Positions 1 to 5,812 of a stretch of 7,064 nt of DNA are shown here, piece by piece. The stretch lies in the NCBI GenBank assembly GCA_025361465.1, contig JANYAG010000167.1, positions 1 to 7,064 of the forward strand, given 5' to 3'. The number at the start of each line of letters is the position of its first letter. The first letter of the stretch is position 1. The notes beneath the pieces were generated by a model. The model was not told where the DNA came from, made no database searches, and was given only the letters and a program-made list of their open reading frames with translations. Made by a program: the position numbers and the translations under genes. The stretch is from Gemmatimonadota bacterium. GTDB lineage: Bacteria > Gemmatimonadota > Gemmatimonadetes > Gemmatimonadales > GWC2-71-9.

Positions 1-204
1 CCGCAGAAGATCGGTGAGGAGATCAAGCTGCTGTACGCCAGCCAGATCGGTGTCGCCCCGCCCACCATTGCCATCGTGGTCAACCGGCCTGACGCCGTTC
101 CCGAGTCGTATCAGCGCTACCTGAGCCGAGGCTTCCGTGACGCCTGGGGATTCCTGGGCGCCCCGCTGCGATTGGTCCTCAACCGCCGAGGTGGCAAGCA
201 GTGA
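1..204 (+). CDS. der: Der (EngA) GTPase, C-terminal fragment
   Basis: This is the 3' end of a gene that begins outside the window; 67 codons and a TGA stop are visible. The fragment matches the C-terminal KH-like domain of Der, the double-GTPase needed for 50S ribosomal subunit assembly. Recognisable elements are the patch with Q-I-G-V-A-P-P-T at about residues 15-22 of the fragment, the V-N-R-P strand, the S-Y-Q-R-Y-L helix, and the closing G-F-L-G-A-P-L-R-L-V segment, which corresponds to the family's usual 'fGf.GtPirl' ending. The GTPase domains lie upstream and cannot be assessed. The stop overlaps the GTG start of plsY (GTGA, 4 bases), so the two are probably co-transcribed. The assignment rests on the family's C-terminal pattern only. 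Confidence 0.88.
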   Translation, partial: PQKIGEEIKLLYASQIGVAPPTIAIVVNRPDAVPESYQRYLSRGFRDAWGFLGAPLRLVLNRRGGKQ

Positions 205-824
205 CCGGGCGCATCATCGTCGCGGTGGTGCTGAGTTACTTGATCGGTGCCATTCCGACGTCATTCCTCGTCATGCGCACGCTGCGGGGCATCGACCTGC
301 GGCGCGTCGGGAGCGGGAACCTCGGCGCCACCAACCTCTACCGCTCCCTCGGCTGGCGCTACGCGATCCCGGTGGCACTCTTCGACATGGGGAAAGGCGC
401 GCTCCCGGTCCTTGTGCTCGGACCATGGGCCGGCCTCGGCTACAGTGCCAGGATCCTCCTCGGGCTGGTCGCGGTCGCCGGCCACGTCTTCTCGGTGTTC
501 CTCTCCTTCCGCGGCGGGAAGGGCGTGGCGACCGGCGGTGGGGTGGTGCTCGGGCTCGTCCCAGGGGCGTTCGGCGTGGCGCTGCTGGTATGGGCGATCA
601 TCGTGAAGGTGTCGGGGTACGTCTCGCTGGCCAGCATTGGCGCCGCGCTCATGCTTCCGGTTGCCACCTGGTTTCTGGCGCCGGAGCGACGTAACCTGGT
701 CCCGTGGCTGCTGCTGCTTGGCATCCTGGTGGTCTGGCTGCATCGCGCGAACATCAAGCGCCTCGTCAAGGGGACCGAGAGTCGGTTCGGACGACGCAAG
801 CGGAACTCGCCGGAGGCCGAATGA
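201..824 (+). CDS. plsY: Glycerol-3-phosphate acyltransferase PlsY
   Basis: Integral membrane enzyme that transfers an acyl group from acyl-phosphate to the sn-1 position of glycerol-3-phosphate, giving lysophosphatidic acid at the inner membrane. The 207 residues are at the usual family length and carry several hydrophobic segments (about 4-25, 55-75, 83-103, 112-135, 140-157, 165-180). All three family motifs are visible: G-S-G-N-L-G-A-T-N at 37-45, D-x-x-K-G at 62-66, and G-H-x-F followed by F-R-G-G-K-G-V-A-T at 94-111. In the third motif Ser98 sits where Pro is common. The C-terminal tail is strongly basic, with an R-R-K-R run. The GTG start has a GAGG ribosome binding site 9 bases upstream, inside der. 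The TGA stop overlaps the ATG of gpsA (ATGA), and GpsA supplies its substrate, so coupled expression makes sense. Confidence 0.95.
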   Translation: MTGRIIVAVVLSYLIGAIPTSFLVMRTLRGIDLRRVGSGNLGATNLYRSLGWRYAIPVALFDMGKGALPVLVLGPWAGLGYSARILLGLVAVAGHVFSVFLSFRGGKGVATGGGVVLGLVPGAFGVALLVWAIIVKVSGYVSLASIGAALMLPVATWFLAPERRNLVPWLLLLGILVVWLHRANIKRLVKGTESRFGRRKRNSPEAE

Positions 825-1819
825 GCCGCGTGACGGTGCTTGGCGCCGGAAGCTGGGGGACGGCGCTGGCAGATCTCCTTGCGCGCAAGGGACACGACGT
901 CCGCCTCTGGAGTTACGAGCCCGAAGTTGCTGACGCGATCAATGCCCGGCATGAGAACCCGATCTACTTCGCCGGGGCGTCGCTCCATCCTGGTGTGGTC
1001 GCAAGCCACGATCTCGCGGCGTGCCTGGCGGGGGCCGAGGCGATCTGTTCCGCGGCGCCAAGCCATGTCACGCGCACCGTCTGGCGCGAGGCCGCACTGC
1101 TGGTCGCTCCCGGGACGCTACTGGTCTGCGCGACCAAGGGGATGGAAACCGACACCCTCGATTTCATGAACCAGATCGCCGCCGAGGCGATCCCCCAGGC
1201 CGTCTTCGTGGCGCTGTCGGGACCGAGCTTCGCCACGGAAGTCTACCAGCAGCAGCCGACCGCGATCGTGGCCGCTTCGGCGAATGAGGCCGCGCTCGTC
1301 CAGGTACAGCAGCTCTTCTCGACCGCCACCTTCCGGGTGTACTCCAATGCAGATGTCATCGGGGTCGAGATCGGCGGCGCCCTCAAGAACACCATGGCAA
1401 TCGCGGCAGGCATTCTCGAAGGGCTCGGGCTCAGCCACAATCCTCGCGCGGCGTTGCTGACGCGCGGATTGGCCGAGATGTCGCGCCTTGGTGTCGCGTT
1501 GGGGGCCCACGGGGAGACGTTTGCGGGACTCGCCGGGATGGGCGATCTGATCCTGACCTGTACGGGCGAGCTCTCGCGCAATCGGCAACTCGGGGTGGAG
1601 CTTGCACACGGCACCACGCTGGCCGAGCACCGGGCCACCCATCGGACCGTGGCGGAAGGCGTCAACACGGCGCTGGCCGCCTCACGCCTGGCCGAGCATC
1701 ATGGGGTCGAGATGCCGATCACCAGGCAGGTGGCCGCGATCCTCTTCGAGGGCGCGGCACCGCGCGACTGCATTCAAACCCTCATGGAGCGGACGCTCAA
1801 AGCGGAACGATGGGGATAA
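821..1819 (+). CDS. gpsA: NAD(P)+-dependent glycerol-3-phosphate dehydrogenase
   Basis: Cytosolic enzyme that reduces dihydroxyacetone phosphate to sn-glycerol-3-phosphate, the substrate of the PlsY encoded just upstream. The 332 residues fit the family. The N-terminal Rossmann fold has G-A-G-S-W-G at 8-13. Further conserved pieces are A-P-S at 79-81, A-T-K-G-M-E at 104-109 (Lys106), S-G-P-S-F-A at 133-138, G-A-L-K-N at 186-190 (Lys189, the expected catalytic lysine), G-M-G-D-L at 239-243, S-R-N-R at 252-255 (Arg255, substrate phosphate binding) and V-A-E-G near 277-280. The ATG at 821 is preferred over in-frame upstream codons because GGAGG lies at 812-816, the protein then begins S-R-V-T-V-L-G-A-G as the family does, and it forms a 4-base overlap with plsY. 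The last 10 bases overlap the next gene. Confidence 0.97.
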   Translation: MSRVTVLGAGSWGTALADLLARKGHDVRLWSYEPEVADAINARHENPIYFAGASLHPGVVASHDLAACLAGAEAICSAAPSHVTRTVWREAALLVAPGTLLVCATKGMETDTLDFMNQIAAEAIPQAVFVALSGPSFATEVYQQQPTAIVAASANEAALVQVQQLFSTATFRVYSNADVIGVEIGGALKNTMAIAAGILEGLGLSHNPRAALLTRGLAEMSRLGVALGAHGETFAGLAGMGDLILTCTGELSRNRQLGVELAHGTTLAEHRATHRTVAEGVNTALAASRLAEHHGVEMPITRQVAAILFEGAAPRDCIQTLMERTLKAERWG

Positions 1820-2223
1820 GCCTGCCACACCCGATTCAGCAGTTCTTCTCGATCGGTGAGGTCTGCGCGCTGACCGACCTCAAGCCGCACGTGCTGCGCT
1901 ATTGGGAGAGCCAGTTCCGCTTTCTCAACCCGGCAAAGAATCGATCGGGCAACCGTGTCTACAAGGCGAGCGAAGTCGAGATGGTGATGCTCGTCAAGCA
2001 CCTGCTGTATACCGAGAAGTTCACGATCGAGGGGGCCCGCCAGCGGCTGGATCACTTTCGGAGGACGGGCGAGCTCCGCGGCGCCGCCCGGCGCGCCATG
2101 CGATTCGAAACGGTGCGCGAGATCGAGGCGGCGCTCGAGGATGTTCGCGCGGTGCTCGACGGCAAGCCCGTCAAGGTACGCGACGATCCGGCAGGGGAGG
2201 GCGGCTCGCCGGAGTCGGCGTAG
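1810..2223 (+). CDS. MerR-family transcriptional regulator
   Basis: A 137-residue DNA-binding protein. The MerR winged helix-turn-helix is clear: F-S-I-G-E-V at 13-18 starts the first helix, H-V-L-R-Y-W-E at 27-33 is the characteristic second segment, and N-R-S-G-N-R-V-Y (about 44-51) forms the wing, followed by the helix with L-V-K-H-L-L. The usual long dimerisation coiled coil is short here (about residues 75-115) and there is no cysteine-based metal site or obvious ligand domain. This resembles the small MerR proteins that, as I recall, lie near surE or ihfA in deltaproteobacteria. The ATG overlaps gpsA by 10 bases, so it belongs to the der-plsY-gpsA unit. The ribosome binding site is weak (GCGGAA), suggesting coupled translation. 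Ligand and target are unknown; autoregulation of this operon or control of the neighbouring flippase and surE genes is only a guess. Confidence 0.9.
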   Translation: MGISLPHPIQQFFSIGEVCALTDLKPHVLRYWESQFRFLNPAKNRSGNRVYKASEVEMVMLVKHLLYTEKFTIEGARQRLDHFRRTGELRGAARRAMRFETVREIEAALEDVRAVLDGKPVKVRDDPAGEGGSPESA

Positions 2224-2233
2224 CCGGGAGCAC

Positions 2234-3232
2234 TCAGTCGGTGGTGGTCGCCACCGGTTTGGTGGGTCCGGTCAACAGCACGCACGACACGCCGATCGCC
2301 ATCCAGACCATTTCGCGCATGCGGCTCAGCAGGGCCGCCGACATGCCCAGCGCCGGGGACAACCCCAGCAGCGCGAACACGCCGTACGTCCCGCCTTCCT
2401 TCGACCCCATCTCGAAGGGCACGAAGAAGAACAGGTTGGTGATCAGCCCACTGACATTTGCGATCACGAATCCACGCCAGATGTCCACGCCGTAGCCCAA
2501 GCCGTACAGAATGATCGCAAACTCGAACGTGCAGGTCACGCGCCCGAGAATTTCGATGGCCAGGGCGCCAGCGAAATGCCCGCCACCGGCGCGATGGACC
2601 GCGGTCATGGCGGCATCGAGTCCCTCCAGGGCCGGACGGTGACGTTCAAGCCTCGCGGCGACGCGCTTCAGCGGCCCGAGGCGGTACAGCCACGCCACGC
2701 CGCGCTCGAAGATGCCGTCCCGATGCTGCGAGAGCAGGAAGATCGCCGTGAACGCCAGGACCACCGCCGCGAGGGCAAGGCAGCCGAGCACCACCGGCGT
2801 GTGTGGCATCAGGATCGCCGCAGGAATCGTGGCAAGCGAAAAGACGATGACATGGGACAGCGCATGCAGGAAGCGGAATCCCACCACCGATCCGACGGCG
2901 CGATGCATCCCCAGCCACGGCGCGGAGCCGGCGACCTTGAGGGGCTCGCCGCCGATCGAAAGCCAGGGCGTGGCATAGTTGATCCCGAAGCCGGTGATGG
3001 TCAGCAGGTAGGCCCGGGCGAACGTGAATTCCGGCGGCCGATCGGGAACCAGGAGCTGCCAGGCCCTGGCGTTGCAGATGTAGGTAATGCTCCAGAGTAA
3101 AACGAGTGGGCCGATCACCCAGCCTGCGCTCCGCAGGTTGGCCAGCAGGAGCGCCGGTCCGCTCTCAAAGATGAGGAAGGTCAGGACGATGAGGCCGCCA
3201 AGGAATGCGGCGATGCGAAAGGTCCGGCTCAC
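2234..3232 (-). CDS. Flippase-like membrane protein, LPG synthase TM-domain family
   Basis: A 332-residue polytopic membrane protein of the lysylphosphatidylglycerol-synthase TM region/UPF0104 family, with about seven or eight hydrophobic segments (roughly 8-30, 37-56, 74-90, 115-141, 147-167, 222-243, 253-272, 283-300, 306-322). Two family signatures are visible: a loop with N-Y-A-T-P-W-L-S-I-G-G-E-P at 85-97, and near the C-terminus V-P-F-E-M-G-S-K-E-G-G at 271-281, followed by a G-L-S-P helix and a conserved Arg (about 304-306). There is no cytosolic lysyl-transferase domain, so it is not MprF itself. Relatives have been linked to movement of lipids or lipid-linked molecules; the substrate cannot be told from sequence. 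The GTG start gives a normal N-terminus. Its own AGGA is 10 bases away, and a better ribosome binding site belongs to a short upstream ORF. It converges with the MerR gene, with 10 bases between their stops. Confidence 0.87.
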   Translation of the reverse strand: MSRTFRIAAFLGGLIVLTFLIFESGPALLLANLRSAGWVIGPLVLLWSITYICNARAWQLLVPDRPPEFTFARAYLLTITGFGINYATPWLSIGGEPLKVAGSAPWLGMHRAVGSVVGFRFLHALSHVIVFSLATIPAAILMPHTPVVLGCLALAAVVLAFTAIFLLSQHRDGIFERGVAWLYRLGPLKRVAARLERHRPALEGLDAAMTAVHRAGGGHFAGALAIEILGRVTCTFEFAIILYGLGYGVDIWRGFVIANVSGLITNLFFFVPFEMGSKEGGTYGVFALLGLSPALGMSAALLSRMREMVWMAIGVSCVLLTGPTKPVATTTD

Positions 3233-3279
3233 GCCAGCGGAATCCTGTCAATCATGGTCGTCTCGCCAATACCGTTCAC
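3229..3279 (-). CDS. Possible 16-residue upstream ORF coupled to flippase gene
   Basis: A short reading frame, GTG to TGA, would encode MNGIGETTMIDRIPLA. It is preceded by AGGAG at 3286-3290, six bases from the GTG, which is a better ribosome binding site than that of the flippase gene it precedes. Its TGA overlaps the flippase GTG in the arrangement GTGA, the same coupling seen at the other gene junctions here. It could be a leader that feeds ribosomes to the flippase start, or a real micro-protein. It could also be the true N-terminus joined to the flippase by a sequencing frameshift. The peptide has no recognisable family, signal or membrane segment. Confidence 0.4.
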   Translation of the reverse strand: MNGIGETTMIDRIPLA

Positions 3280-3344
3280 GCGAATCTCCTAAGTGCGCTG
3301 GTGGGGCGACGTGCGGCTGCGGCGCGATCCTGTGACGCCAACCG

Positions 3345-3373
3345 AAGGTACCCGCCTTCCGCCCGTTGGTCGA
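3345..3373 (-). promoter_or_regulatory. Candidate sigma-70-type promoter for the flippase gene
   Basis: On the minus strand TCGACC (four of six bases of the -35 consensus) is followed after 17 bases by TACCTT (three of six of the -10). Transcription would start near 3338, giving a leader of about 60 bases before the short upstream ORF. The match is weak and the spacing is its main support. Confidence 0.28.
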
Positions 3374-3421
3374 GCAGGGCCCCCGATGGCGGGGCTCGGC
3401 CATGCCGGGGTGATGTCCGGC

Positions 3422-3427
3422 TATCTT
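3422..3427 (+). promoter_or_regulatory. Candidate -10 element for leaderless surE transcript
   Basis: TATCTT ends 7 bases before the ATG at 3435, and no Shine-Dalgarno sequence precedes the gene at a usable distance. This is the layout seen for leaderless bacterial genes, where the transcript begins at or next to the start codon. No good -35 is visible. The same hexamer TATCTT occurs before the tRNA at 5679-5684. Confidence 0.35.
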
Positions 3428-3434
3428 CCCGATG

Positions 3435-4184
3435 ATGCATATTCTCGTGGCCAATGATGATGGCATTTTGTCACCCGGTCTCCAGGTCCTGGCCGAGGCG
3501 TGCCGGACGGTCGGGCACGTGACGGTCGTGGCTCCCGACCGCGAACAGAGTGCCCAATCGCATGCGCTGACGATGTCCCGTCCCCTCCGCCCGGTCCGAC
3601 GACCTGACGGGAGCTGGCAGGTGGACGGGACACCCACCGACTGCGTCCTGCTTGCTCTCGAGGTGCTCATGCCCGAGCGCCCCGCATTCGTCTTCAGCGG
3701 CATCAACCATGGCCCCAACATGGGTGAGGACGTGCTCTACTCCGGCACGGTCTCGGCAGCCATGGAAGCGGTGGTGCTCGGCATTCCCGGTGTGGCGTTC
3801 TCCCTCGCAGGGCGGCGCGACGACTTGCTGCCGGGGTATCGCCCGCTGGTGGCACGGCTGATCCAGCGGATCTGCTCGCTACCCGACTTCCCACCGTACA
3901 CCCTGCTCAATATCAACCTCCCCTCGATCCCGGCCGACGAGGTCAAGGGTATTCGCGTTGCCCGCCTCGGGTCTCGTTTCTTCTCCGAATCGGTGACCAA
4001 GCAGCAGGATCCCTGGGGCAGGGAGGTGCTCTGGATCGGCGGGGGGAAGATCACCTGGACCGGTGCGGCCGATACCGATCAGGCTGCCGTGGCCGAGGGG
4101 TACGTCAGCATCACGCCATTGCAGATGGATCTCACCAATCACGCGCTGCTGGAGACGGTGCGCAGCTGGCGGCTCGAGGACTGA
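3435..4184 (+). CDS. surE: 5'/3'-nucleotidase SurE
   Basis: Metal-dependent phosphatase that removes phosphate from nucleoside monophosphates, linked in other bacteria to stationary-phase survival. The 249 residues match the family. The metal site is intact: N-D-D-G at 7-10 (Asp8, Asp9), Ser39 in the D-R-E-Q-S segment, and Asn91 in S-G-I-N-H-G-P-N at 88-95. Also present are G-T-P-T-D-C at 65-70 and the Y-S-G-T-V-S-A-A-M helix at 102-110, both diagnostic. Asn-Gln-type 'RSG' loops vary here, with S-A-Q-S-H-A replacing the common form. There are two adjacent ATG codons, at 3432 and 3435; the second puts the metal ligands at their usual numbers, so it is preferred. No ribosome binding site is evident, but a -10-like box lies just upstream. 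pcm follows after 2 bases. Confidence 0.95.
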   Translation: MHILVANDDGILSPGLQVLAEACRTVGHVTVVAPDREQSAQSHALTMSRPLRPVRRPDGSWQVDGTPTDCVLLALEVLMPERPAFVFSGINHGPNMGEDVLYSGTVSAAMEAVVLGIPGVAFSLAGRRDDLLPGYRPLVARLIQRICSLPDFPPYTLLNINLPSIPADEVKGIRVARLGSRFFSESVTKQQDPWGREVLWIGGGKITWTGAADTDQAAVAEGYVSITPLQMDLTNHALLETVRSWRLED

Positions 4185-4186
4185 TC

Positions 4187-4843
4187 GTGAGCGATGGCTT
4201 CCAGGGATACCGCTCACAGCTGGTGGAGACCCTGCAACGCAAGGGCATTCACGACATGGCGGTGCTCCGCGCGGTGGCGACCATTCCGCGGCATCTCTTC
4301 GTTCCCGAATCGTTGCGGCACCAGGCCTATCAGGACGTCGCCCTGCCGATCGGCAGTGGCCAGACGATTTCCCAACCGTACGTCCAGGCGCGCTCCTGCG
4401 AGCTGCTCCGCCTCACCGGACGCGAGCGCGTGCTGGAGATCGGCACCGGCTCCGGGTACCAGACAGCCCTGTTGTCCATGCTGTGCGAATCCGTCTTCAG
4501 CGTCGAACGCGTGGTCGAGCTGGCCAAGGGCGCCCATGAGGTGATCCGGACCCTGCAGCTGCCGAACATCACGATCCTCCACGGCGATGGATCGCTGGGC
4601 TGGCGACCCAACGCGCCCTACGACGGGATCATCGTCGCCGCCGCGAGTCCCGCGCTGCCCCGGCCGCTTGTGGAACAGCTGGTTGCGGGAGGGCGGCTGG
4701 TCATCCCGATCGGCAGCCGCGAGGCGCAGTGCCTCACCCTCATCACCCGGCAGCCCGAAGGGGACGGGTACGATGAGACATCCATCGATGACGTCCGGTT
4801 CGTCCCGCTGCTGGGCGAGCTTGGCTTCGCAGGGGCCGACTGA
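4187..4843 (+). CDS. pcm: Protein-L-isoaspartate O-methyltransferase
   Basis: Cytosolic repair enzyme that uses S-adenosylmethionine to methylate isoaspartyl residues formed in ageing proteins, starting their return to aspartate. The 218 residues are typical. Visible features in order: I-P-R-H-L-F-V-P at 33-40; G-Q-T-I-S-Q-P at 58-64, the substrate-side motif; the SAM-binding loop V-L-E-I-G-T-G-S-G-Y-Q-T-A at 82-94; acidic E-R at 107-108; G-D-G-S at 133-136; Y-D-G-I-I-V at 145-150; G-G-R-L-V-I-P-I-G at 168-176; and the family's closing V-R-F-V-P-L-L-G at 203-210. The GTG start is supported by GAGGA at 4176-4180 with a 6-base spacer, located inside the end of surE. The surE-pcm pairing is widely conserved and points to a shared protein/nucleotide maintenance role in non-growing cells. 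Confidence 0.96.
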   Translation: MSDGFQGYRSQLVETLQRKGIHDMAVLRAVATIPRHLFVPESLRHQAYQDVALPIGSGQTISQPYVQARSCELLRLTGRERVLEIGTGSGYQTALLSMLCESVFSVERVVELAKGAHEVIRTLQLPNITILHGDGSLGWRPNAPYDGIIVAAASPALPRPLVEQLVAGGRLVIPIGSREAQCLTLITRQPEGDGYDETSIDDVRFVPLLGELGFAGAD

Positions 4844-5500
4844 GTGCAATTTCTCCGGGCTGCATTTGACTTCCTCCTCCATATCGACGTTCACCTTTCT
4901 GCCATTATCCGGGACTATGGGGTCTGGACCTATGGCCTCCTCTTCCTGACGATTTTTTGCGAGACCGGCCTGGTGATCCTGCCATTCCTCCCCGGCGACT
5001 CGCTCCTCTTCGCCGCAGGGAGCTTTGCCGGGTTGGGAGTCCTGAATCCCTGGGCCCTCTTCGGTGGGTTGGTGGCCGCCGCGATTCTCGGCGACAACCT
5101 GAACTACTGGGTCGGGCGACATATCGGTCCCCGGGCCTTCTCGGGCCGGGTCCGTTTCCTTCGGCTGGAATACCTCGAACGGACCCGGGCGTTCTTTGCG
5201 CGCCACGGTGGCCGGACGATCGTCCTGGCCCGCTTCGTCCCGATCATCCGGACCTTCACACCCTTCGTGGCCGGGGTAGGGCAGATGTCCTACCCCCGCT
5301 TTCTCGCCTACGACATCGGCGGCGGGCTGCTCTGGGTCGGCCTGTTTGTCTGGGCCGGGTACTTCTTCGGCAACATCGAGCTGGTCCGGAAGAACTTCAC
5401 CGTGGTCATCCTGATGATCGTGGCCGTCTCGGTACTGCCAATCGTGATCGAGGCGGTCCGTGGAAAACTCCGCCGCGGGAACGGCCCACCTGCGAAGTGA
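4844..5500 (+). CDS. DedA-family membrane protein
   Basis: A 218-residue inner-membrane protein of the DedA/SNARE-associated (VTT) family. Members affect proton-motive-force-dependent transport, envelope integrity and, in some cases, undecaprenyl-phosphate or phospholipid translocation; the exact substrate here is unknown. The family's functional residues are at the expected places: Glu40 in F-C-E-T-G, Asp52 in F-L-P-G-D-S at 48-53, and Arg130 and Arg136 in A-R-F-V-P-I-I-R-T at 129-137, the same numbers as in the E. coli YqjA/YghB studies as I recall. Also visible are N-Y-W-x-G-R at 87-92, a V-A-G-V-G-Q-M segment at 142-148, and G-G-G-L-L-W near the C-terminus before a final hydrophobic helix and a basic tail. 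The GTG directly follows the pcm stop, with AGGGG at 4831-4835 as ribosome binding site, so it is the last gene of the surE-pcm unit. Confidence 0.93.
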   Translation: MQFLRAAFDFLLHIDVHLSAIIRDYGVWTYGLLFLTIFCETGLVILPFLPGDSLLFAAGSFAGLGVLNPWALFGGLVAAAILGDNLNYWVGRHIGPRAFSGRVRFLRLEYLERTRAFFARHGGRTIVLARFVPIIRTFTPFVAGVGQMSYPRFLAYDIGGGLLWVGLFVWAGYFFGNIELVRKNFTVVILMIVAVSVLPIVIEAVRGKLRRGNGPPAK

Positions 5501-5506
5501 CTTGAA

Positions 5507-5522
5507 GCCATTCTCGAATGGC
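5507..5522 (+). terminator. Small hairpin after the DedA gene
   Basis: GCCATT and AATGGC form a perfect 6-bp stem around the loop CTCG, 7 bases after the DedA stop. Placement suits the end of the surE-pcm-dedA transcript. The stem is short and no T-run follows, so intrinsic termination is uncertain. Confidence 0.3.
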
Positions 5523-5593
5523 GTAATGCGCTGCCATACTGTGGTTTATGGAAGTGACTGAATGTGGATTGGAGTAGAATTCCGGTCCGGGAA

Positions 5594-5632
5594 TCCGCCG
5601 ATTCTCAACCATCGGCGGGCGGGTCGATGGTT
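5594..5632 (+). promoter_or_regulatory. Two overlapping, mutually exclusive stem-loops
   Basis: Stem A pairs CCGCCGAT (5595-5602) with ATCGGCGG (5611-5618) around an 8-base loop, plus an outer T-G pair. Stem B pairs AACCATCG (5607-5614) with CGATGGTT (5625-5632), extended inward by a G-T and a C-G pair to about 10 bp with a 6-base loop. Bases 5611-5614 are needed in both, so only one can form at a time. This is the geometry of an attenuator, but no U-run follows either stem and no downstream coding gene is close. Confidence 0.4.
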
Positions 5633-5678
5633 CTCCACCGGCAGCTTCGATTGAGGTGCATCCGGTGAGGTGCGACGC

Positions 5679-5684
5679 TATCTT
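5679..5684 (+). promoter_or_regulatory. Candidate -10 box of the tRNA promoter
   Basis: TATCTT ends 17 bases before the mature 5' end of the tRNA, which is a usual distance for a tRNA promoter -10. The -35 at 17-18 bases upstream is poor, so the call depends on position. Confidence 0.35.
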
Positions 5685-5701
5685 CTGCTCGCCGCGTGAC
5701 C

Positions 5702-5775
5702 GCCTCCGTAGCTCAACTGGATAGAGCAAGGGCATCCTAAGCCAGAGGTTGCAGGTTCAAGTCCTGCCGGGGGCA
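5702..5775 (+). tRNA. tRNA-Arg (anticodon CCT)
   Basis: A 74-base cloverleaf can be drawn by eye. The acceptor stem pairs GCCTCCG (5702-5708) with CGGGGGC (5768-5774), including one T-G pair, and A at 5775 is the discriminator. The D stem is GCTC/GAGC around a 9-base loop containing GG; the T arm is GCAGG-TTCAAGT-CCTGC. The anticodon loop ATCCTAA has T33 and reads CCT, for the arginine codon AGG. CCA is not encoded. The anticodon stem AGGGC/GCCAG has only three Watson-Crick pairs; the two outer positions are A-G and G-A mismatches, which is unusual. All other invariant positions look normal. I consider it a real tRNA gene, with some possibility of a degenerate copy. Confidence 0.88.
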
Positions 5776-5788
5776 TTGATCAGCTGGT

Positions 5789-5812
5789 GAAGTCCGGGGC
5801 GCACCGGACTTC
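5789..5812 (+). terminator. Strong hairpin after the tRNA
   Basis: GAAGTCCGG (5789-5797) pairs perfectly with CCGGACTTC (5804-5812) around the 6-base loop GGCGCA, 13 bases past the tRNA 3' end. A second 5-bp hairpin, GCCCG/CGGGC, follows at 5817-5830. No T-run follows, so it may slow RNA polymerase or define the tRNA 3' trailer rather than act as a classical terminator. Confidence 0.45.

Larger units (their letters stand above)
5501..5701. other. Hairpin-rich non-coding region before the tRNA
   Basis: No gene is supported here. The stretch holds the hairpin at 5507-5522, a TAGAAT box at 5575-5580 with GTGACT 15 bases upstream (spacing shorter than ideal), two mutually exclusive hairpins at 5594-5632, a further 6-bp stem (CACCGG 5636-5641 with CCGGTG 5662-5667), and a -10-like box at 5679-5684. 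It is lower in GC at 5540-5580 than the flanking genes. It may be a promoter and leader region for the tRNA, or an unrecognised structured RNA. Confidence 0.5.

Noticed and set aside
2239..2256. CGGTGG/CCACCG hairpin at the convergent merR-flippase ends as a shared terminator
   Set aside because: A 6-bp stem inside the flippase coding end with no T-run on either strand; too weak to call.
2141..3100. A 319-codon plus-strand open frame opposite the flippase gene
   Set aside because: It is the antisense shadow of the flippase gene: composition is Arg/His/Gly-rich and low in hydrophobic residues, while the minus-strand frame gives clear membrane helices and family motifs.
3379..3395. GCCCC/GGGGC hairpin in the flippase-surE intergenic region as a terminator or operator
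   Set aside because: Five GC pairs with a 7-base loop arise easily in this composition, and nothing else supports it.
4214..5206. A 330-codon minus-strand open frame opposite pcm and dedA
   Set aside because: It spans two well-identified plus-strand genes, has no family motif, and has the Asp/Glu/Gly/Arg/Gln-rich composition of an antisense reading.
5702..5775. tRNA-Arg as an attachment site of an integrated element
   Set aside because: No integrase gene and no second copy of the tRNA 3' end could be found downstream in the window.
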